This document shows positions 34,773 to 44,439 of a stretch of DNA of 64,000 nucleotides, in pieces. The notes below the pieces were generated by a model that worked only from the letters and a program-made list of their open reading frames with translations, made no database searches and had not been told where the DNA came from. The stretch spans positions 124,001 to 188,000 of the forward strand of contig CAWIMY010000003.1 of NCBI GenBank assembly GCA_963837355.1. The letters run 5' to 3'. Each line of letters begins with the position of its first letter. Position 1 is the stretch's first letter. This DNA comes from Aureispira sp963837355 (GTDB lineage: Bacteria > Bacteroidota > Bacteroidia > Chitinophagales > Saprospiraceae). The translations under genes were made by a program, and so were the position numbers.

Positions 34773-37580
34773 TTAAACCACTATATTCACCATTCTCTTG
34801 GGTACTACAATTACTTTTCGGATAGTTTTACCGTCAATCCAACGCTGTATATCTTCCAACGATAAGGCGATATCTTCAATCGTTTGCTTAGAAGCATCGG
34901 TCGAAAATGTAGCCTCAGCGCGCTTTTTCCCATTGACACAAACAGGGTAAGTGATAGAATCTTCTACCAAGTAAGATTCGTTGTGTACAGGATAAGTACC
35001 CTTGCGGTGAATAGAGGCTTCTTCGCCCAAGTCGTGCCACAATTGTTCGCTGATAAACGGTGCAAAAGGAGAAATCAACAAAACCAACTCCTTCAAAATT
35101 GCACGGTTGTGGCAATTTATTTTTCTCAAATCATTGACAACAACCATAAAGTGCGCAACACAAGTATTAAAAGAGAACGTCGGAATATCGTGGTTCACTT
35201 TCTTGATCGCGGTATGTAGTATTTTAAGCGCTTCTTTGCTCGGTTCTTTTTCCGTTACAATCCATTGTTCCTCTTTATAGAACAAAGACCATAGCTTGCG
35301 CAAAAACTTAGACACGCCTGTAATTCCGTGGGTATCCCAAGGCTTACTGTCTTGAATCGGCCCCAAAAACATTTCGTACAAACGGAAACAATCCGCACCG
35401 TATTGCTCGACAACATCATCGGGATTGATCACATTGTATTTCGATTTGGAAATTTTTCCCAATTCAGTGTGTGTAACCACTTGATCGTTCGCATTGGTCA
35501 CAAAAATAGCGTCCTTATAGTCGGGCACCCATTTTCTAAACCGCTCGCGGCCATCCGCATCCAAGTAAGACTCGTCTTTACCATAATCCGTTACCAAGTC
35601 GATGTGTACAAACACCATCACCCAATCGTTCTCCTCGTACTGATCTAACAAATCAGCACTGACAAAAACGCTGTTGCCGTCTTGCTTTTTCTTGAGCATG
35701 GGCAACATCTCGATAAAGCCTTGTAACATCCCTTGGTTAACCAATTTCTTGTAAGGCTCTCTCGTTGGCACCAAACCCAAGTCGTACAAGAACTTGTGCC
35801 AAAAACGCGAGTACATCAAGTGACCAACCGCGTGTTCTGCGCCACCAACATACAAATCTACATCTTGCCAGTACGACACTGCTTCTTGACTAAAAGGCTC
35901 TTCGTCGTTGTCCGAGTCCATATAGCGCAAAAAATACCAAGAAGAACCTGCAAAACCAGGCATGGTATCGGTCTCCCGTACACGGTCGCCTTGCTGCACC
36001 CAATCTTGGGCACGAGCCAAAGGAGCTTTGCCTTCCTTCGTCGGCTTAAAATTATCCAATTCAGGCAATTTCAAAGGCAAATCGAAAGTAGGATAAGCTA
36101 CCCCATCTCGATCGTATTCTATCGGAAACGGCTCCCCCCAATAGCGTTGACGGCTAAAGTTGGCATCGCGCAAGCGATAATTCACCTGTTCCTGTCCAAT
36201 TCCTTTTTTGACGACAGCGGCAATAGCCGTTTTTATCGCTTCTTTGACAGATAGACCATTCAAAAAGCTAGACTCTTGCAAAAAGCCTACTTTGTCACCA
36301 ATGCCCGCATCGGGATAGTCCGACTGGTCGACCACCCAACGAATGGGTAAATCAAAGTGTTGAGCAAAGCGTTGATCGCGCTCATCGTTACTAGGGACAG
36401 CCATAATCGCCCCTGTTCCGTAACCCGCCAAGACATAATCGGCAATCCAAATAGGAATGTCCTGCCCTGTGAAAGGATGCACGGCATAGGCACCTGTGAA
36501 AGCCCCTGTAATACTCTTCACATCGGCCATCCGTTCGCGCTCTGAGCGGCTGTTGGCATAGGCTTTATAAGCGCTAATGGCTGCGGCCTGCTCGGTAGTA
36601 GTCAATTGATCGACCAACTCGTGCTCGGGCGCTAGCACCATGAACGTTACGCCAAAAAGTGTATCAGGACGGGTAGTAAATACCTCAATCGCTGCTTCGT
36701 GGTCTTTTATTTTAAATTCTACTTGGGCACCTCTAGAGCGGCCAATCCAGTTGCGTTGTTGCGTTTTGAGCGCTTCCGAAAAGTCAATGTTATCCAAGCC
36801 GCGCAACAAGCGTTCGGCATAAGCCGTAATGCGCAAGGCCCATTGGGTCATTGGACGGCGCGTTACAGGAAAATTTCCCCGCTCCGAAACGCCATTCTTT
36901 ACTTCATCGTTGGCCAAGACCGTTCCTAAATCTTCACACCAGTTGACAAAACCTACTTTGCGGTACGCCAAGCGGTAGTTCATCAACACATCGTCTTTTT
37001 CTTTGGCAGAATATCCCTTCCAATCAGCGGCGCTAAAAACTTCCTCTTCGCTCGATGCCGCACTAACGGCGGCATTCCCCTGCTGTTCAAACTGAGCGAT
37101 TAGTTCGCTAATAGGAAGCGCTTTTTGTTGTTTGGGATTGTAATAATGTTCGAACAACTTCAAGAAAATATGCTGTGTCCATTTATAATACTTAGGATCA
37201 GAGGTATTAACAGAGCGACTCCAATCGTAACAAAAGCCCAAATTATCCAATTGTTGGCGGTAGGCTTTCATATTGATAGCTGTAGACACAGCGGGATGCA
37301 CCCCTTTTTTAATAGCGTGTTGCTCAGCGGGCAATCCAAAAGAGTCGTAGCCCATTGGATGCAGTACATTAAAGCCCTTGAGGCGTTTGTAACGGGCGAA
37401 AATATCGCTGGCTACATAGCCCAAAGGGTGGCCGACGTGTAACCCGTCGCCAGAAGGATAAGGAAACATATCCAACACATAATACTTAGGTTTGGAGGGG
37501 TCAGTTTCCGTTTTATAAACTTGATGCGCTGCCCAATATTCTTTCCATCGGGCTTCAATTTTGTCAGGTTGGTAATCCAT
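34773..37580 (-). CDS. leuS: Leucyl-tRNA synthetase
   Basis: The 935-residue class I enzyme charges tRNA-Leu. The HIGH-type motif is in FPYPSGDGLHVGHPLGY near residue 40. The CP1 editing domain includes FTTRPDTLFGVTFMVLAPEH and GTGAIMAVPSNDERD. The KMSKS loop reads KISKSKYN, a tolerated variant, and the anticodon-binding region ends with VNGKKRAEATF and the C-terminal VVPKRMVNIVV. Length is typical for Bacteroidota. It is transcribed alone. Confidence 0.95.
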   Translation of the reverse strand: MDYQPDKIEARWKEYWAAHQVYKTETDPSKPKYYVLDMFPYPSGDGLHVGHPLGYVASDIFARYKRLKGFNVLHPMGYDSFGLPAEQHAIKKGVHPAVSTAINMKAYRQQLDNLGFCYDWSRSVNTSDPKYYKWTQHIFLKLFEHYYNPKQQKALPISELIAQFEQQGNAAVSAASSEEEVFSAADWKGYSAKEKDDVLMNYRLAYRKVGFVNWCEDLGTVLANDEVKNGVSERGNFPVTRRPMTQWALRITAYAERLLRGLDNIDFSEALKTQQRNWIGRSRGAQVEFKIKDHEAAIEVFTTRPDTLFGVTFMVLAPEHELVDQLTTTEQAAAISAYKAYANSRSERERMADVKSITGAFTGAYAVHPFTGQDIPIWIADYVLAGYGTGAIMAVPSNDERDQRFAQHFDLPIRWVVDQSDYPDAGIGDKVGFLQESSFLNGLSVKEAIKTAIAAVVKKGIGQEQVNYRLRDANFSRQRYWGEPFPIEYDRDGVAYPTFDLPLKLPELDNFKPTKEGKAPLARAQDWVQQGDRVRETDTMPGFAGSSWYFLRYMDSDNDEEPFSQEAVSYWQDVDLYVGGAEHAVGHLMYSRFWHKFLYDLGLVPTREPYKKLVNQGMLQGFIEMLPMLKKKQDGNSVFVSADLLDQYEENDWVMVFVHIDLVTDYGKDESYLDADGRERFRKWVPDYKDAIFVTNANDQVVTHTELGKISKSKYNVINPDDVVEQYGADCFRLYEMFLGPIQDSKPWDTHGITGVSKFLRKLWSLFYKEEQWIVTEKEPSKEALKILHTAIKKVNHDIPTFSFNTCVAHFMVVVNDLRKINCHNRAILKELVLLISPFAPFISEQLWHDLGEEASIHRKGTYPVHNESYLVEDSITYPVCVNGKKRAEATFSTDASKQTIEDIALSLEDIQRWIDGKTIRKVIVVPKRMVNIVV

Positions 37581-38318
37581 TGGCTATTCTTGCTGCACTA
37601 CTTGATGAAACTGCATGGAGCAATTTCGGGATCTATGTTAATTGATTGATATGATATGGGTAAGCCTTATTCCAAAACAAGTTAATAAGACCTCTTCAAA
37701 AGCGCCCTATTTGTAGATAGAGCATGTAAAGAACGAATTTATACAAAGTTTCCCAAAGGAATCCTTTACAATTGTTGTTTTTTGAAAATAGTTTCCTATT
37801 TCCATAAAAAAACGTCTTTTAAGGCCAATTCCTGCTTGTCGTCTTTTTTGTTATAATTTTGAAAACCAGCAAGCAGCGTTTATAAGTTAGATTACGTTTT
37901 AATTAATAGAATGTTATTTGCCAATTTTAAGTTTATTGCCAATTTTTTAGAGTTACGCTCCACAAATTGCCAGTTTTATTAAACTTTTTTCATTTTTTTA
38001 TTCTAATAGGTATCTACGAACGTCCGTTCTTTTCACAAATAACTGCTTATCTGCCCTTTATGCGTTTTAAATCAATCCAATAACAGGCTTTCTTGTGACA
38101 ATCTATTACTTCTACATGAAAAAAAAGTAGCCTATTGTCCCCTGTTATCCAACCTTTAAGAAAAAGATTTCGTTTAATAAAGTGACAAGGCATTCTTACC
38201 AAAAGTATCGCGTTTCTTTACTTAACTATTGACCATCTATGTCGTGCTTCCCAATTATTCCATCACTAGCTTGCTGATTCCCAAGTTTTCTCATTAGCCA
38301 GCTACAAAATTAAGAACT
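37581..38318. other. 738-bp AT-rich intergenic region upstream of leuS and of the DUF4097-like gene
   Basis: No coding frame is convincing. One imperfect hairpin of 69 nt stands out at 38080-38148: ATAACAGG/CCTGTTAT at the base, then a GACAAT/ATTGTC pair and CTAC/GTAG. Several GCCAATT words (for example near 37824, 37920 and 37937) recur, without a clear spacing. No textbook promoter was found. Confidence 0.45.
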
Positions 38319-38735
38319 ATGAAACAGCTCCTCTCAACAACTATCTTTTTTATATTTTTTGCTGTAGCGACCCAAGCCCAAGTTCAAAAAAATATTGTAA
38401 AATCGTATCAACACGAAGGCGCTGCCCTCGTCACCCTCGCCGTAGATGGAGAGGTAGAAGTGGAAGAGTGGGACGAAGAAATCGTTCGCTTAGTCACTAG
38501 TATCGACGCGGTTAACTTCAACGAAGGCACGTTAAAAGCCTTAGCAGAAGCAGGTCGTTATACCGCTACTTCTAAGAATGTAGAAGGTAATTTTATCTTG
38601 ACCATGCTCAAAGCACAAAAAGAGGTTACATTGGGTGGAATTAGAATCGAAGAAACTTATCGTTTCAAGCTTTATGTCCCCCGTGGCACCACGGTAGAGC
38701 AAGTTACCCACGCTGATGTAGCCGCGCTCTTTTAA
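38319..38735 (+). CDS. Small exported DUF4097-like protein
   Basis: The 138-residue protein has a signal peptide (MKQLLSTTIFFIFFAVATQA) and then a single beta-helix-like half typical of DUF4097/'putative adhesin' proteins: VTLAVDGEVEVEEWDEEIV, later YRFKLYVPRGTTVEQV. It stops soon after the 'YVPxGT' segment, where longer relatives continue with repeated strands, so it is either a short variant or truncated. Function unknown; periplasmic location inferred. Confidence 0.55.
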   Translation: MKQLLSTTIFFIFFAVATQAQVQKNIVKSYQHEGAALVTLAVDGEVEVEEWDEEIVRLVTSIDAVNFNEGTLKALAEAGRYTATSKNVEGNFILTMLKAQKEVTLGGIRIEETYRFKLYVPRGTTVEQVTHADVAALF

Positions 38736-38829
38736 ACGCTGTTATTTGATTCATTCGCTGGGCTCTAATTTACGTTACCTAGTTCCATTTACCTCCACTT
38801 TTGTAACCGAACATTCCTGCTATTGCAGC

Positions 38830-38870
38830 AAAGAAACGGCCACTAACATTGTGTTAGTGGCCGTTTCTTT
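38830..38870. terminator. Bidirectional terminator before hppD
   Basis: An 18-bp perfect inverted repeat (AAAGAAACGGCCACTAAC and complement) with a 5-nt loop separates the convergent DUF4097-like gene and hppD. Confidence 0.85.
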
Positions 38871-38894
38871 ATGTTGTGTAGTGTTGAACGCTCT

Positions 38895-40037
38895 CTATAG
38901 TGTGCCGCGACGCTCTTGTTCGGCTTCTATGGATTCAAATAGCGCTTTGAAGTTGCCTTTGCCAAAAGACTGCGCACCCTTGCGTTGGATAATTTCAAAA
39001 AACATGGTAGGACGGTCAACTACAGGCTTAGTAAAGATCTGCAACAAATAGCCTTCCTCGTCGCGATCTACCAAAATCCCCAATTCCTTGAGCGCCAAAA
39101 TCTCTTCGTCAATCTCTCCTACTCGATCCAACACCGTATCATAATAACTACCAGGCACGTACAAGAAATCAATACCGCGTTTGGTCATTTCTTTCACGGT
39201 CGACAAGATATCGTCCGTCGCGACGGCAATGTGCTGTATGCCTGCCCCTTGATAAAAATCCAAGTACTCTTCAATTTGAGACTTCTTTTTGCCTTCAGCG
39301 GGCTCGTTAATGGGGAATTTAACCCGTCCATTGCCATTGGTCATTACTTTGGACATCAAAGCCGTATATTCCGTTGAAATATCCTTATCATCAAAGCTTA
39401 TCAAATTGGCAAAGCCCATCACGTTAGCATAGTAATCTACCCATTCGTTCATCTCGCCCCAACCAACATTACCAACCATGTGGTCGATGTATTTTAGGCC
39501 AACAGATTTCGGATTGTAGTTGGATTTCCATTCGGTAAAACCAGGTAAGAAAATACCGTTGTAGTTCTTGCGCTCCACAAAAATGTGAACCGTCTCCCCA
39601 TAGGTATAAATCCCCGAACGTACTACTTCTCCTTGCTCATCGCGTTCTGTGGTAGGCTTCATAAAGTGCTTGCCGCCCCGCTTAATGGTTTCTTCATAGG
39701 CTTTGGTGGCATCATCTACCCACAAAGCAACGACTTTTACCCCATCACCATGTTTCTGAATATGCGCGGCAATTGGGCCTTCGCCATTCATAGGGGTAGT
39801 CAATACCAAGCGAATTTTATCTTGTACCAACACATAAGACGTGCGGTCTTTGACCCCTGTTTCTAACCCACAATAAGCCAACGATTGAAAGCCAAAAGCG
39901 GTTTTGTAGAAATGTGCCGATTGCTTGGCGTTGCCTACATATAGTTCTACATAATCCGTTCCCAACAGTGGCAAAAAATCTTCTGCTTCATCAAAGATCT
40001 TTTCAAGTCCGTATTGGGTTTGTTCTAGATTTTCCAT
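38895..40037 (-). CDS. hppD: 4-hydroxyphenylpyruvate dioxygenase
   Basis: The 380-residue protein is a two-domain vicinal-oxygen-chelate enzyme converting 4-hydroxyphenylpyruvate to homogentisate in tyrosine catabolism. The iron ligands are present: His186 (YIDHMVGNV), His269 (GIQHIAVATDD) and Glu348 (MFFEIIQRKGAQSFGKGNF). Length is normal. It lies about 100 nt downstream of hmgA on the same strand, so the two consecutive steps of the pathway are probably co-expressed. Confidence 0.95.
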   Translation of the reverse strand: MENLEQTQYGLEKIFDEAEDFLPLLGTDYVELYVGNAKQSAHFYKTAFGFQSLAYCGLETGVKDRTSYVLVQDKIRLVLTTPMNGEGPIAAHIQKHGDGVKVVALWVDDATKAYEETIKRGGKHFMKPTTERDEQGEVVRSGIYTYGETVHIFVERKNYNGIFLPGFTEWKSNYNPKSVGLKYIDHMVGNVGWGEMNEWVDYYANVMGFANLISFDDKDISTEYTALMSKVMTNGNGRVKFPINEPAEGKKKSQIEEYLDFYQGAGIQHIAVATDDILSTVKEMTKRGIDFLYVPGSYYDTVLDRVGEIDEEILALKELGILVDRDEEGYLLQIFTKPVVDRPTMFFEIIQRKGAQSFGKGNFKALFESIEAEQERRGTL

Positions 40038-40135
40038 TTGATTGTTCCTTTTGAGGATATTTAGAGGAATTTAAACTCCTGTTAATTATATATTATTATA
40101 ATAAAATATTGGGCAAATCACGAAAGTCTACGCTT

Positions 40136-41295
40136 CTAGTGCTCCAACCACGACAAATAATAGTCGGGATCTTGAATCGCTAAGGCAGCTTCGGTGATCT
40201 GAAAAGGACGGAAAGGATCAACCATTACGGCTAATTCTTCCGTTGATTCGACGCCGATGCTGCGTTCTGCGGCACCAGGATGAGGCCATGTGGGATACCT
40301 CCTGGATGTAAGGTAATTTGTCCGCGATCAATGTTGTTCCGACTCATAAAGTCCCCATCCACATAATACAACACCTCGTCGGAGTCAATATTGCTGTGGT
40401 TGTAGGGCGCTGGGATGGCCTTGGGATGGTAATCATACTTGCGTGGACAGAAAGAACACACCACAAATCCCGCCCCTGAAAAAGTTTGGTGTACTGGCGG
40501 CGGCTGGTGAACCCGTCCTGTAATCGGTTCAAAATCGTGAATCGAGAAGATATAAGGATAGTGGAATCCATCCCAACCAACGGCATCAAATGGATGCGTG
40601 GCATAAGTGTACGGATAGATCAGGTTTTGCTTTTTGATCAACACCTTAAAATCGCCTTTCTCGTCGTGTGTTTTTAAATTTTCTGGCGTGCGAATATCAC
40701 GCTCACAAAAAGGCGCGTGCTCCATCAATTGTCCTTGGGAATTTTGATAGCGCTTAGGAAAAGTAATCGGGCTAAAAGATTCTAAAACCAACAAGCGGTT
40801 TTTCTCCGTTTTAAATTCTATTTGATAAATCGTGCCGCGTGGCAAAACGATGTAGTCGCCGTATTCAAAGGCTAGTTCGCCATAAATCGTATGCACGATT
40901 CCGCTCCCCTCGTGTACAAATAACAATTCGTCGGCATCGGCATTCTTATAAAAATAATCCATTGTTTTGCCCGTCGGCGCAGCCACTCCTAAGTACAAAT
41001 CGTCGTTCGCTAATAAAACCGTACGGCTTTCCAGATAATCTTCCTTGGGAGGCACGTCAAAAGTACGGAGAGAAAGCGCCTTTAAATTCTTCTTTAACGC
41101 AATCTTGGGTGCCATAGAGTAGGCATCGCCAATTTCTTTGACCAACGTGGGTGGGTGGGTGTGATAAACGAGCGAATAGTTGGCGGAAAAGCCTTCTGTA
41201 CTCACCAATTCTTCAGCGTACAATTGCCCATCAGGGCGTCTAAACTGGGTGTGCCGCTTGTGCGGGATGCTGCCTGCTTTTTGATAGAATGCCAT
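40136..41295 (-). CDS. hmgA: Homogentisate 1,2-dioxygenase, with an apparent 1-nt deletion near the 3' end
   Basis: It opens homogentisate to maleylacetoacetate, the step after HppD. The uninterrupted frame (41295-40231) encodes residues such as SLVYHTHPPTLVKEIGDAYS, LFVHEGSGIVHTIYGELAFE, the metal-binding region around HSNIDSDEVLYYVDGDFMSR, and HPGGIPHG. It then runs into an aberrant 18-residue tail. In the next frame the usual ending follows at once: PHPGAAERSIGV, MVDPFRPFQIT and DPDYYLSWLEH, stopping at 40136. One base is missing at 40286-40287 (GG where GGN is needed). Restored length is about 386 residues, normal for this family. A sequencing error is the likeliest explanation. Confidence 0.9.
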
Positions 41296-41357
41296 AGAGG
41301 GAGATCGTTAAACGATTAGTTTTATAGTAAAGTATGCTTCAACAAAGATACCAAAAC

Positions 41358-43730
41358 TTAGGGCAATTCCCAACTTATCAAGCCGTCCAAATCTAGGCCC
41401 TTCCAAGCGGGATAGCTCCCTAAGAGTTCTTCTATGACAACACGCGTATCGTAGGATTGGTTGTCTTGCGCTTGCTGTTCTGACAACCACTGGTGAAGCA
41501 TCGTCCAGTAGTTGCGCTGGGCTTTTCGGTCGTTTTCGCTTGGCTGAGGCAGGTTCCAATATCCCAAAAAACACTCGGCAAGCAGCTGCCCCCGCTTTTT
41601 GGTAGAGCCTGTTTGTGCTTGTAAATCGAGGCCATCCCTCGCGTGTTTGATGGCTTGTTCCAGTTGTGGCTGTCGCGCCTCACTTGTGCTTTTTTGGGCT
41701 AATTCTAAATAGGTTTGCGCCAAATTGTGCTGGGCAATAGGCAATTGATCGGCATCTCCGATAGCCGTTTTAATGGCTACGCCCTGCTCGCCAAATTGCG
41801 CGCCCTCTGCCAAGCGCCCCAACTGCCGCAAAGCAATTCCTTTGTTGACCAACAAATTACTCAACCCCGATTGGCTCACGCCAGGGATCTGTAAAGCCTT
41901 GTCATAATTCTCCAAAGCTCCTTCGGGGCGGCCTGCCCACTCTTCGTAGTTGGCCAAAATGTTATACAAACGGATGGTTTGTTCGCTGCTGCGCAAACGG
42001 TCAAAATTGCGGTCAAGCAAGTGCTGGGCTTCCGCCAAACTTTCCTCTCCTGCCGCGCGGTAAGCCTCTAACCGCCCACTGACAATCGCCCAAGAACTGT
42101 TCAAATCCAAATCAATCACTGCCGTATCTTGCAAGGTCAATGCTCCTTTTTTCCAAGCATTGCGAATGTCCAACAAAGCACAGACACTGGTCTCAAAGTT
42201 TCCTTGCCGCTCTTGGATGCGCGCTTTGCCTACTTTTCCCCGAAAGGGAAAAACTCGCTCTAAATAATCTAGCGTCACATTTGCTTGTTCGTACAAGCCT
42301 GCCCGCTCAAAAATAGTCGTCAATTGCAACAAATAATCCACTCCAATAATGCGGTAGATGTCTTCGCTGTTGCTCGCCACCTCTGCTGGTTGTTGGATTA
42401 AAATCGGCCAGTATTGTTTAAGAATTTTGTACTGCTCGGATTCGTGGATGATATTCACAAAAAACCGAATCGCGGCTAATCGCTCTTCGTTATAAATACT
42501 CACCTTAGATTGTACACTGTTAATTTTGAGGGCAGCAACAGGATCATCTAACAAACTAATCAGCGTATTTACTTCTGTTTGTACATAAGAGAAAAGATAT
42601 TTCATCTCCTCCTCTACTGCCATGCGCTCAATCTCAACTACTTGCGCCGAGATACTCCAGACATCGTGGGTGTAGTGCAAGGAAGGGCCTAAAATACCAT
42701 AATCATTGAGGCAACGACTCGCAAACAAATCTAAAGAAATCAGCTGCTGTATATCTTCTTCTAAGAACAGGCGTTCTTTAAACTTTTCTATTAACAACTT
42801 GACCAATCGCAAGGAAACGGCGCGTTGCAATACTCCTTCTTGCAAACCACCGCTGAGCTGTCGCCAAGCAACAGGCATACTAGCTGTAGAGGCAAATACA
42901 TAGACGCCCAACAAGCTTTTTTCCCACGTTTGGAGATAGCTATAGGGAATTGGTTGGGCATCGGTCCAAGCGACGGGATCTAAGGGATATTCTTCCCAAA
43001 TTAGCTCCTCTTCAACAGGTGCTTTTTCTTGAAAATAGTTTTCGACACGAGGACGTTCGTCGATGCGAATTTGTAGAATCGTCTGTATTTTTAGTTGGAG
43101 AATAGCAGGGAGCAAACTTTTGCCAACCCAATCCAATTCCTCATTGGCAATATCGGGATTCCAAATTTCGATTTGCGCCAACGCTCCTTTCTTTTGCAGT
43201 AGCTGTAGGAGTTCGACCAAGCGCTTGCGCAGTTGTTCGCGATTAGAAAAACGCTCATTAAGTGCCTCAATAAACCCCTCTTGTTCCCCTGTAAACAGCA
43301 CAGGAAAAAAGTAAATAGTCACAATGGCCAACAGCGCATAAACGACCGCTGATTCATTCATATTGAGGCCAAATACCGTCGGAGAATTTTCTTGTAAAAA
43401 CACCCAATTAATCACCAAATCGCCCCATACGGTAATGAAGGCAATAAATAAGACCGTTAGAGAAATGGGCACCAACAGTAGCAGGTTGGGCAAGCGCTTT
43501 TTGAGTTGGAACAACCAATACTGTCCCAAGCTATGCTCCCGTACCAATTCCGTTAAGGCTTCTTGCACCGTTGCGGCATTGTCCTTGGGGTGCAAATAAA
43601 TAGAGAGTTTGCGCGCTTCTAAAGCTACTCCTGTCGTGTCTTCTTGGTGCGGAGGGGCTTGCCACAAATGCCCCCCTTCTATACGCATTTGAATCGTGGG
43701 ACAATGAATGGAAAAATCCTTTTCTCTCAT
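41358..43730 (-). CDS. Large membrane protein with TPR-like C-terminal region, function unknown
   Basis: The 790-residue protein has an N-terminal soluble part, then two membrane helices (LLLLVPISLTVLFIAFITVW and AVVYALLAIVTIYFFPVLF) near residues 85-155. A cytoplasmic helical region follows, ending in TPR-type repeats between about residues 470 and 760 (YEQANVTLDYLERVFPF, EGALENYDKALQIPG, GRLAEGAQFGEQGVAIKTA). No nucleotide-binding or catalytic motif is visible. The general build (N-terminal module, membrane pair, TPRs) resembles scaffold or sensor proteins, but I do not recognise the family. It is upstream of hmgA (62 nt), possibly on the same transcript. Confidence 0.6.
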   Translation of the reverse strand: MREKDFSIHCPTIQMRIEGGHLWQAPPHQEDTTGVALEARKLSIYLHPKDNAATVQEALTELVREHSLGQYWLFQLKKRLPNLLLLVPISLTVLFIAFITVWGDLVINWVFLQENSPTVFGLNMNESAVVYALLAIVTIYFFPVLFTGEQEGFIEALNERFSNREQLRKRLVELLQLLQKKGALAQIEIWNPDIANEELDWVGKSLLPAILQLKIQTILQIRIDERPRVENYFQEKAPVEEELIWEEYPLDPVAWTDAQPIPYSYLQTWEKSLLGVYVFASTASMPVAWRQLSGGLQEGVLQRAVSLRLVKLLIEKFKERLFLEEDIQQLISLDLFASRCLNDYGILGPSLHYTHDVWSISAQVVEIERMAVEEEMKYLFSYVQTEVNTLISLLDDPVAALKINSVQSKVSIYNEERLAAIRFFVNIIHESEQYKILKQYWPILIQQPAEVASNSEDIYRIIGVDYLLQLTTIFERAGLYEQANVTLDYLERVFPFRGKVGKARIQERQGNFETSVCALLDIRNAWKKGALTLQDTAVIDLDLNSSWAIVSGRLEAYRAAGEESLAEAQHLLDRNFDRLRSSEQTIRLYNILANYEEWAGRPEGALENYDKALQIPGVSQSGLSNLLVNKGIALRQLGRLAEGAQFGEQGVAIKTAIGDADQLPIAQHNLAQTYLELAQKSTSEARQPQLEQAIKHARDGLDLQAQTGSTKKRGQLLAECFLGYWNLPQPSENDRKAQRNYWTMLHQWLSEQQAQDNQSYDTRVVIEELLGSYPAWKGLDLDGLISWELP

Positions 43731-43826
43731 AGTACTTGTTTTATAAAGGAGGAGACAAAAGGTCCGTATGCTGTTATATTACTACCACAGGGCCATATTG
43801 ACTGTTAGGTTACGATAATAAAAATA

Positions 43827-44414
43827 TTATTGATATTGTGCACGGACAGACTCCAAATCTTCTAATTCTTTCAAATGCTCCTTATAAAAATCTACTAATA
43901 AGGTTTTACCATCGGCCAAGTACGTCGTTTCATCGTACATTTTGCCAAAAGCAGTACTGATGCGGTAGGCACCAACTCGCGCATACACAATATCCCGCCA
44001 TAAAGGCAACAACGCGTTGTTGTCGCGGCGGAGCCAGCGCGCGTCCAAAGGCGATTCGTAGACGTGGCACCATCCCAACTCTTCTCCTGTTTCAAAATCG
44101 AGGTGTGGCACCACAGAACGTTTGTAGTAGCGTTCGCGCTTGTCCAACTCTTCTATGTTGGAACCATCGGCCTCAAAACTCAACCCATTAAACTGAATCC
44201 CCTCAGCGGGCTCAATGTTTGCCGCCCCAATTTCTGTATGGTCGCTACGCAGGCGATTGTCGGCCTCGTAATGATCGGGCAACAAGTTGAATAAGCGGCG
44301 GTAGTTGGGGACGATAATAGGGCGAAATTTTTTGGTACTGCCAATGGTATCTCCCAAGGATTCTTGTAGTAATAAGGTGCCAAATCCTACGATAATGATG
44401 GTGTTATCACTCAT
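43827..44414 (-). CDS. Gamma-glutamylcyclotransferase-like (GGCT-fold) protein
   Basis: The ATG at 44414 gives 195 residues (the open frame starts at a TTG at 44450). VGFGTLLLQES matches the [YF]GSL-type substrate loop of GGCT-like proteins, and LDKRERYYKRSVVP holds the expected acidic residue (Glu94) followed by the aromatic pair. GGCT proteins release 5-oxoproline from gamma-glutamyl compounds, but many bacterial members are uncharacterised. It starts 26 nt after the M16 peptidase stop and is probably in the same operon. Confidence 0.65.
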   Translation of the reverse strand: MSDNTIIIVGFGTLLLQESLGDTIGSTKKFRPIIVPNYRRLFNLLPDHYEADNRLRSDHTEIGAANIEPAEGIQFNGLSFEADGSNIEELDKRERYYKRSVVPHLDFETGEELGWCHVYESPLDARWLRRDNNALLPLWRDIVYARVGAYRISTAFGKMYDETTYLADGKTLLVDFYKEHLKELEDLESVRAQYQ

Positions 44415-44439
44415 ACTTTTGTCTGTTCTCTTTTCTAAA

